The notes beneath the pieces were generated by a model that worked only from the letters and a program-made list of their open reading frames with translations, ran no database searches and was not told the DNA's origin. DNA of 64,000 nucleotides from Stomorhina lunata (taxonomy: Eukaryota > Arthropoda > Insecta > Diptera > Rhiniidae): positions 40,701,952-40,765,951 of the forward strand of contig OW121741.1 in the NCBI GenBank assembly GCA_933228675.1. Direction: 5' to 3'. The position numbers were made by a program, and so were the translations under genes. Below, piece by piece: positions 57,464 through 64,000 of the stretch (its first letter is position 1; every line of letters starts with the position of its first letter).

Positions 57464-58802
57464 ATATGTAGCATAAATTCTAAAAATCGGATACGTGCAT
57501 GTAGGGGCGATATACCAAATTCCAGAACCTCTTGATTAATTGCAGTACTAGCTGATGCATCTTCTGAAGTTTGTAGAAATTCCGATTTCTTCTTTCCGCA
57601 TAATGAGCATTTCCAAGTTGAATGGGTTTCCGTTATAGCGTTGCTTACTTTTCCATCTATCATTGTCAATTGAAGCTCAAAATTTACATTAATCAAATAT
57701 CCATGTATGTCTATGCAGACTGGACTCAAATTGTCTATTGAATATTTGATATCATCAACCCAATTTTTTGTGCTTGCTGCATTTTCTTTTAAATATTCGA
57801 ATCTGATCGGTCTGCAAAATGCCTTTGATCCTGGAGATGTGTTAACCCACACATATTCAGTACGCTCTTTTGATGTGGATGGTTCAGAACGATTCTTTCT
57901 TAATCTTAGTGGTACTAGGGATGCCATAAAAACGCTTCTGTAGTCATTTGTGTTCTGATGAGATGTTGATTGTTTGTATTCCGGTAATCCAGATAAACCG
58001 TCACATCCCCATTTACATATTAAAGTTAAGTCCTTGTTGTCAAGTTTCTTGGCTTCTTCTTCAGACAATGTAGTAGATATCAGCCTTGATGCCGTATTTT
58101 CCAATAATTTTGATAAATCCACAGATGCACTTTCGTCTCCTATCACGTTTGTTGGTATTAAGTTTTTTTTGGTTTTTAAAACGCATTATATCCTGGTAAA
58201 ATTGAGTGTCCTTTGTCTCGTAATGCCTTACAGAGTTTAATATATTTATTTTTACTCAATTTCAACTCGAGCATAAGAGCAAGTGCTTCTTCCTCCGAAA
58301 ATTCTGATTGAGAAGAAGGAGTTGGTATACTCTTAATAATTCGCTTAAGACGTTTAGGAGAAGCCTCTGGGAGAATATCTGCTATTTGTTTAGCTTCAGC
58401 TGGTTGATTATTTCGTTTGAGCACTTCCTTAAAGGAATCTTTGATTTCAGTATCCGAATGAGTAGAAAGAACTTCGGATAATCGCATCTTTTTAGATCTT
58501 TCTCCGAGATCATCATAGTTTTTTAGAGGGGCTCCAGCACCAGAAGTTTTAAGCTCAATTGAGTCCTTCAGCCAGTCTTTAAATTTAGATTCAAATCTTT
58601 TTAAACAGTAATTAACCGACTTAATTTTAAGTTCAAATAACTTTACAAATTTTACGACTTTGTCTTCCTCACTATTGAGAATCATGGAGTTAGTTTGACT
58701 TTTAGCATATCGCATGATTATTTTAATTTTTTCTGCTCTCGAACTGCTTGGTTGTTCAAAAAGAATATCGCACAACACTTTAAATTCCAATGTTATAGCC
58801 AT

Positions 58803-59409
58803 GATGTTTTAACTGTTAATAGCAGTTACATTTAAAACTTTCTTTTTTATATTAAAAAAAAACATTTTTTATATATACCTGTATCCAAAGAATAATAAAG
58901 AAATCAATGAATTAATGTATTTTTTACCTCTAAAAATAGGTGCATATATAACTCAACCAATATGTGCGTCTCGTAAAACCTACCTGTATGGAGGTGAGTA
59001 ACCATATCCTTTCTGACCATTATGAAAAACCCAAGTTGTAACAATTTTTACCTATTGCATTAACTTTCACATTAAAAAACATTTTATAACCTTAACATAA
59101 TTTTGCAATTTTTTCAAACACACCAATTTTAAATACCGGAAAAATGCCTTTAAATCTTATTTTAAATAAATTGTCACACTGTTACTATAAAAGTACTCTT
59201 CTAATTAAACTTTTGCTACAAATTATGGATATATTACCTTTACACTGTTATCAAAATCGGTGCCTTACTCGTACTTACTTATTTAGAATCTTTTACTAAA
59301 ATTTTATTTTTTAGCTTGGAACAAAAGGCAAAATCGAATAAAATTTTTTTAAGTCATTCTTATAATGTTTTCTTTAAAAAAATAAAAAACTATTTATATC
59401 TTTTTGAAG
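58803..59409. other. Transib 5' non-coding region
   Basis: About 600 bp between the transposase start and the right inverted arm, AT-rich. It presumably holds the promoter. I cannot pick out a specific TATA or initiator element with confidence. Confidence 0.5.
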
Positions 59410-60773
59410 AAAATATTTGTTTATTAGCGAAGGATCATTGTCATCTTAAAAATAGTGAAATATTTGAGTATGATAATTAACTTTATATGCACAAATTCAT
59501 CACTTATATTTAAATAAACAGTGTAAAAATGCTACGGGGGCCAAACTTTTCAGAGTTTTTTAAGACTCGGTATTAATGCTTTATATACATGTTTAGTATC
59601 ATTAGATCGGGAAAGACTAGGAGATTAGCACTAAGTAAAAGTTTTTTTTAAGTGCGTTACTTTTTTTACACTTTGTATCGTAAAACAAAAAAAAAATTGT
59701 TTTTCTGCTTTTTTAAGGAAAATATTTTTAATCTTTGATATTCTGTGGAAATGACATGGATAAAGATATTACAATGAAATTTTGTAGTAATGTAGACCAA
59801 TAAGATGTAAAAGCAATAGACTAAAAAAAATTCCCAATTTTAACTTAAAAATTCCCCAATTCCCAACTGGGGAAAAAGGTGTTTCAAAAAATGAGTTTTT
59901 TTACAAATATGGCAACACTGTCTCTATTTGCAGCGCGTTTCAGAAAAAACTTTTCTAATCAATAACAGATATATTGGAAAATATGAACATTATAATTTTT
60001 TTCAAATCGGTGCTTTGCCTTTTGAGAAATTTTTGTTTAAACTAAGTTTTTTTTACAAATTGCCATTTTTTGGAGAGGACATGTGCGAGGACCAAAAGTC
60101 CAATTAGCAAGAAATTTGTTTTATACGCATTCTCATTATGTTTTCTTTTAAAAACTTTAAAAATCTTTTTATGTTTCTTAAGAAAATATTTTTTTATTAG
60201 TGAAAAAATATAGCTATCTTTTGGGGAAAAACTAAAAAAAAAGCGAAATTTTTTGTAAGTTTCAACTTTGAATATTTTTAACTTTTAAACAAAAGAAGAT
60301 TTCTATAACTAACTTGCACAAAAATTATTCAGAATTTTATTACAAATTTAAAGAATATTCTTAAAAAATTTTTGGTCCTCAGATGCGTCCACCAGATCAA
60401 AAAAAGCTTAAAAAAAGAGGTAAAAAATCAACCTAAAAATTCCTTTTTACCCAAATATCTCGAAATCCAAAGGAGATAACCTACACATTTAAGCATATTT
60501 TTTGTAGATCTTCTCAAGGACAACTTAAGTTTAAAATTTCTTTTCAATCCATACATAAATGGATTTTTGGCGAATTTTTAAAAAAATCGAACACCCGAGG
60601 TGACCAACTTTGAAGGTCCATCAATCACTCTCCCGACCCCTCATGGACCAGTGCTTTTAAAAACCAACTCAAATACTCCTTGACTACCACCATGTCAAAT
60701 TTCATTCAAATATCTCCAGTCGTTCAAAAGTTACAGAATTATTTCCAAAAAAAAGCGTCCGTAAACCACTGTG
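59410..60773. repeat. Transib right terminal inverted repeat, ~1.36 kb
   Basis: Ends GCGTCCGTAAACCACTGTG. Near-exact complement of 52,385-53,744; for example CTACGGGGGCCAAACTTTTC pairs with GAAAACTTTGGCCCCCGTAG with one mismatch. Confidence 0.92.
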
Positions 60774-60778
60774 AGTCG
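60774..60778. other. Transib target-site duplication, right
   Basis: AGTCG, identical to 52,380-52,384. Confidence 0.95.
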
Positions 60779-61340
60779 TTGGCTGCAATCGTCGTCTCGT
60801 AGTCAGCTACTTAATTATTTTGGGGACGGCAGCTGCATTGAAAACAGCAGATATAGATTTTAAAATAAAATTAAATCAAAATGTGTAAAATAGAAACAGC
60901 TGCTTATGAGTGATGCCAATATCCCATTTATAAGATAGGCAAAATAACGATTTATATTTCGACAGAAATTTCATAAATTCTTTTGAGTAATGAACCTTCG
61001 ATATCAATGGTTTCCATCTATAATTGTAATAGTTTTCATCTATAATTCTAATAATGGTATAAAACAAAAGCTACTGAAAATACTTTTCAAATAATATATA
61101 TATTCTTTCGATTTATAATGGATTAGGAGCCCATATTCTAAAAAATTATTTTTACAACCGACACTTTTTAATAAAAATACGCATATCTTAAAACAACATA
61201 GATATAAGTATGTTTTTTTAAATAATAGATTTTATACAGGACATACTGGGCTTTTATATAACCTAAACTACGTAGCTCTAGCACATGAGTTATGACAGTT
61301 TAAAAATTAACTTCTTAAAAATGTATTTTTATTGAAGAAG

Positions 61341-61909
61341 AGTTATAAAAATGTAAATTTTTACATCTTATATTAATCAGATATTATTATATACATTATA
61401 TTTATAAATATTTGATAAGTATATTAATTGTTTATTTCAATTTCTTTCATAATTATGTAAATAAAGTTAAGTGGTTTAAATCGCTAATTTAATTGAAAGC
61501 ACTAAATCTGTTATTGTCGCCAATAAAAATAGAAATTAGTTTAATCTTGGCTACAGCTAAAACGGTGGTCGGTAGTCGTGTAGCTGTGCCGACGCTAAAA
61601 AATTTATTCCCATTTGAATCCGTGTAACCTAGTTTTGACAGGTTGTAGCCTGTAGCCGTGATTGTGTTTCCAGCATTAGAGTAAAAGTGGTATACTCTCT
61701 TTTCCATGGGATTTTTCAAAACAACCAAAAGAAAAAATCAATGAATTGAAGTGCAACATCTTCATATGATAGTCTTTAGTTAATGCTTTTAAAAACAATG
61801 TTTTGGAGGAGTTTCATAAAAAATGGTAAAACAGCTATAACAAATAAGGGGAATTTTTCGAAAAAATGTCAATAAAGCATTTAAAAATTGTTTGCTTTTA
61901 TCTAAATCC
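61341..61909. other. No gene supported
   Basis: AT-rich. ACGGTGGTCGGTAGTCGTGT at 61,562 loosely mirrors the family D start (GGCTACACGAACACCGAC reversed) and may be the other end of that element. The 79-codon minus frame at 61,489-61,728 overlaps it and has no domain. Confidence 0.4.
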
Positions 61910-62996
61910 TACACCATTTTCAATTGTAAATGAGAAATTTCCACATTGAATTGAGAAATTTCCATTTGAAATTGAGAATTTGCATTTGAAAATGAGAAAA
62001 CTCCAATTGAAATTGAGAATTTTTATTTGAAAATAAGAAACTTTCAATTGAAATTGAGAATTTTCATTTGAATTTGAGGAAATTCAAAATTGAAATTGAG
62101 AAATTTCATTTGAAAATGAGAAATTTTAAATTGAAAATGGAAATTTTCCATTTGTAAATGAGAAGTTTTCATTTGTAATTGAGAAAAGTATAATTGAAAA
62201 TGAGAAATTTTCATTTGTAATTGAGAAATTTTCATTTCAAATTGAGTTTTCCATTTGAAAATGAGAAATGTTTAATTGAAAATGAGAAATTTCCATTTGT
62301 AATTACGAAATTTTTATTTGAAATTGAGTTTTCCATTTGAAAATGAGAAATTTTTATTTGTAATTGAGAAAATTCCATTTGAAATTGAGAAATGTGTAAT
62401 TGAAAATGAGAAATTTCCATTTGTAATTGAGAAATTTTTATTGGTTTTTTTTTTTAATTTGAAATGAAAATTTCTCAATTACAAATAGAAATTTCTCATT
62501 TACAATTACAAAGTTCTCAATTTTAAATGGAAATTTCTCAATTACAAATCAAAAATTCTCATTTTCAAATGGAAAACTCAATTTAAAATAAAAATTTCTC
62601 AATTACAAATGGAAATTTCTCATTTTCAATTACACATTTCTCAATTTCAAATGAAAAACTCATTTTCAAATGCAAATTTCTCAATTACAAGTGAAAATTT
62701 CTCATTTCTACTTGAAATTTTCTCAATTACAAATAAAAAAATCTCAATTTCAATTAAAAATTTCTCAATTACAAATGGAAATTTCTCAATTTCAATTGTA
62801 ATTTTCTCAAATTCAAATGAAGATTCTCAATTTCAATTGGAAATTTCTCATTTTCAAAGGGAAATTCTCAATTTCAATTCGAATTTTCTCATTTTCAAAT
62901 GAAGATTCTCAATTTCAATTAGAATTTTCTCATTTTCAAATGTAAATTCTCATTTTCAATTGGAAATTTCTCATTTACAATTGAAAATGGTGTAGT
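61910..62996. repeat. Foldback of AATTGAGAAATTTCCATTTG repeats
   Basis: Two arms of ~500 bp, each a degenerate tandem array of ~15-16-bp half units (AATTGAGAAATTTCC, AAAATGAGAAATTTT). They run in opposite orientation around an AT-rich loop near 62,440-62,460. The outer ends mirror each other (TACACCATTTTCAATTGTAA and its complement). Small frames in it are composition artefacts. No clear TSD. Confidence 0.85.
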
Positions 62997-63421
62997 ACTT
63001 AATTTAAAGACTTTAAGTTAGATCTCAACTTCAGAAGATATGTGTATAAATTTGATGGCTATCGGAATATTAGTTTAGGAGATATACGGAAAAAATATTG
63101 TCTGAGCCAAAACTTGGCTTAACACAGATAATTTGGATCCTTCTCCATTGAAATCAACAGTCAAGAAGTGGCTAAGTTCGAACAAAGCGATTAAAGCACT
63201 GGGGACGATACAAGTAGTAGACGCTCCAAAGATACAAGATATCAACAATTCTTAAGATGTGTATGTAAGGAAAGTGTTGAAGGAGTCTAAAGGTCGTGCG
63301 AACTTCCAATCGACTAAAACAATATCGAAATGATGATATTATCTTAATATCCATCTGCATTTCATAATATTTGTAACTCTCTATAAAAAGATAAACCATC
63401 AAAAACAAATATTATATAGAT
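62997..63421. other. No gene recognised
   Basis: AT-rich spacer. Confidence 0.4.
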
Positions 63422-63700
63422 TACTAGCCGTTTTTACCGGCATTGCCCGGGCTGATAGTTAAATATTTTAACTTATTACTGTGTTAACATTTTCTTTAAA
63501 AATTAACAATTATAAAATGTTTTTTATAAATTTTAAAATTGAATCCTTAGTAATGTACTTGCATATATATTTAATTGACTTTTGTGAATGGCAGTACTCC
63601 TCATTTATGTGTGCTTTAAACGTTTTCGAAAGCAAATGGGCCCATAAATATCAAACAAAATACAGACAAACAGACGCGAACATTTTTTTATATTTATAGA
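63422..63700 (+). mobile_element. Possible short dispersed element
   Basis: Head TAGCCGTTTTTACCGGCATT followed by GCCCGGGC, and tail CAGACAAACAGACGCGAAC then TTTATATTTATAGAT. This head-and-tail combination resembles truncated LINE or Helitron-like repeats common in arthropods. No coding sequence. Low confidence without a database. Confidence 0.35.
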
Positions 63701-63702
63701 TT

Positions 63703-63890
63703 ATCAAAAAACTATCAAACAATCGTCAAATAATCATCAAACAATCGTCAGTCAATTGTGAAACAACTATCGAACAACCATTAAGAATCATTCAACAGCC
63801 GTCACTCAATAAATTATCAAACACCTGTCAAACAATCGTGAAAGAACAATCAAATAATCATGAAAAATCTTTAAACAATCGTTAGTCAAA
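63703..63890. repeat. Degenerate short tandem repeat
   Basis: Irregular repetition of a ~11-12-bp unit like TCAAACAATCG with substitutions. It is continuous with the end of the preceding element. Confidence 0.6.
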
Positions 63891-64000
63891 CCAATCATAT
63901 TACCAATATCCGTGCATTCGTTTTCCTATTTTAGATAAATCAAAAAAAGAGGTCGTAAAAGTGGGCATGGTAAATTCATAATAAAGAATTGTAACTTGGA

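Larger units (their letters stand above)
53944..58802 (-). pseudogene. Transib transposase (RAG1-core relative), split and frameshifted
   Basis: Reads minus strand from ATG 58,802 (MAITLEFKVLCDILFEQ). Part one covers the N-terminal region, then ALMLELKLSKNKYIKLCKAL and GHSILPGYN. A 1-bp loss near 58,181 shifts the frame, which resumes at LKTKKNLIPTNV. Next are KWGCDGLSGLPEYKQ (first catalytic Asp of the DDE core, ~58,000), FMASLVPLRLRK, MIDGKVSNAI (~57,656; candidate second Asp), WKCSLCGKKKSEF and GISPLHARIRFLEFMLHI. The 2,858-bp insertion follows. After it come AYDLKYRNIPDN, GYGSTNDGNTARRFFEN, PLGELTEEAQEARNSDFK (region of the catalytic Glu, ~54,145) and LLLSSDP, with stop at 53,944. Total about 665 residues, normal for Transib. 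Apparent GTG starts at 58,146 and 54,552 are artefacts of the breaks. Confidence 0.93.
52385..60773 (-). mobile_element. Transib (RAG1-related) DNA transposon, 8389 bp with nested insert
   Basis: The outer boundary is defined by inverted CACAGTGGTTTACGGACGC ends, long inverted arms, a 5-bp AGTCG TSD and an empty related site in the window. The outermost CACAGTG equals the heptamer of vertebrate recombination signal sequences; Transib ends are known to resemble it. Removing the nested element and its TSD leaves about 5.5 kb. The single transposase gene is on the minus strand between the arms, broken by a frameshift and by the nested transposon. No RAG2-like gene is present. I see no ACAAAAACC nonamer at the 12- or 23-bp position, and both ends have the same sequence, so 12/23 asymmetry is not visible. 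Confidence 0.95.
52328..61340 (+). repeat. Family D repeat, copy 2, split by Transib
   Basis: Left part 52,328-52,384 ends ...ACTACAAAAGTCG. Right part resumes at 60,774 with AGTCGTTGGCTGCAATCGTC and continues through the ACGTAGCTCTAGCAC block to about 61,340. The uninterrupted relative is at 41,451-42,124. Sequence to about 61,700 (GGTCGGTAGTCGTGTAGCTG) may be its inverted far end. Confidence 0.75.

Noticed and set aside
61489..61728. 79-codon minus-strand frame as a small gene
   Set aside because: No homology recognised; overlaps possible family D terminus; composition not distinctive.
62044..62902. Repetitive proteins rich in SHFQ/QLQM
   Set aside because: They are translations of the AATTGAGAAATTTCC array in several frames and both strands, not genes.

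Overview
The window looks like repeat-rich, AT-rich DNA from a higher dipteran, probably a calyptrate (house-fly or blow-fly type) fly. This rests on the element set (mariner relatives, RTE-like and CR1/Jockey-like LINEs, tRNA-derived SINEs, and dispersed TATACCC-bounded elements with runs of TCTGTCTGTCTG). I find no host protein-coding gene, rRNA, functional tRNA or CRISPR array that I can support. It reads as an intergenic, intronic or pericentromeric island of layered transposable elements, many of which can be placed in order by target-site duplications (TSDs) and interrupted hosts.

Layout. 1-1112: end of a mariner-like element. 1.4-2.6 kb: TATACCC element (family A). 2.9-4.2 kb: composite family C with tRNA-like modules and a LINE scrap. 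5.2-7.0 kb: foldback element of CAGTAATCAGTAAA repeats with an 8-bp TSD. 7.5-11.9 kb: decayed RTE-like LINE (minus) carrying a hAT-type MITE and a full family A copy. 11.9-15.8 kb: family A inside family A, plus a foldback MITE. 16.1-17.8 kb: family A with a tRNA-derived SINE inside. 18-22.3 kb: LINE scraps and a broken mariner relative. 22.4-25.1 kb: family A with a 31-bp minisatellite. 25.1-26.3 kb: 5' end of a LINE. 26.3-27.6 kb: complete 1303-bp mariner-like element. 28.0-29.4 kb: family C. 29.5-30.9 kb: family A. 33.4-35.8 kb: 28-bp hairpin and a CR1/Jockey-like LINE. 37.5-38.7 kb: family C. 38.8-41.4 kb: family A with an RTE-like LINE and its 13-bp TSD. 42.1-42.8 kb: family B. 44.0-45.7 kb: 32-bp minisatellite. 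46.5-51 kb: family A, another mariner relative, then three family B elements head to tail.

The standout is 52,385-60,773: a Transib element, the transposon superfamily related to the RAG1 V(D)J recombinase. It has nearly identical inverted repeats of about 1.36 kb whose outermost bases are CACAGTG, identical to the canonical recombination-signal heptamer. It has a 5-bp AGTCG TSD, and a related empty site exists in the same window near 41,490. Its transposase is split by a 2,858-bp second DNA transposon (54,606-57,463; 36-bp perfect inverted repeats; ATAT TSD). That element encodes an intact 670-aa DDE-type transposase, best guessed as Sola-like. A further 1-bp frameshift lies in the Transib gene.

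The elements do not cooperate; they form an insertion stratigraphy. All comparisons were made by eye, so identities and some edges are approximate.
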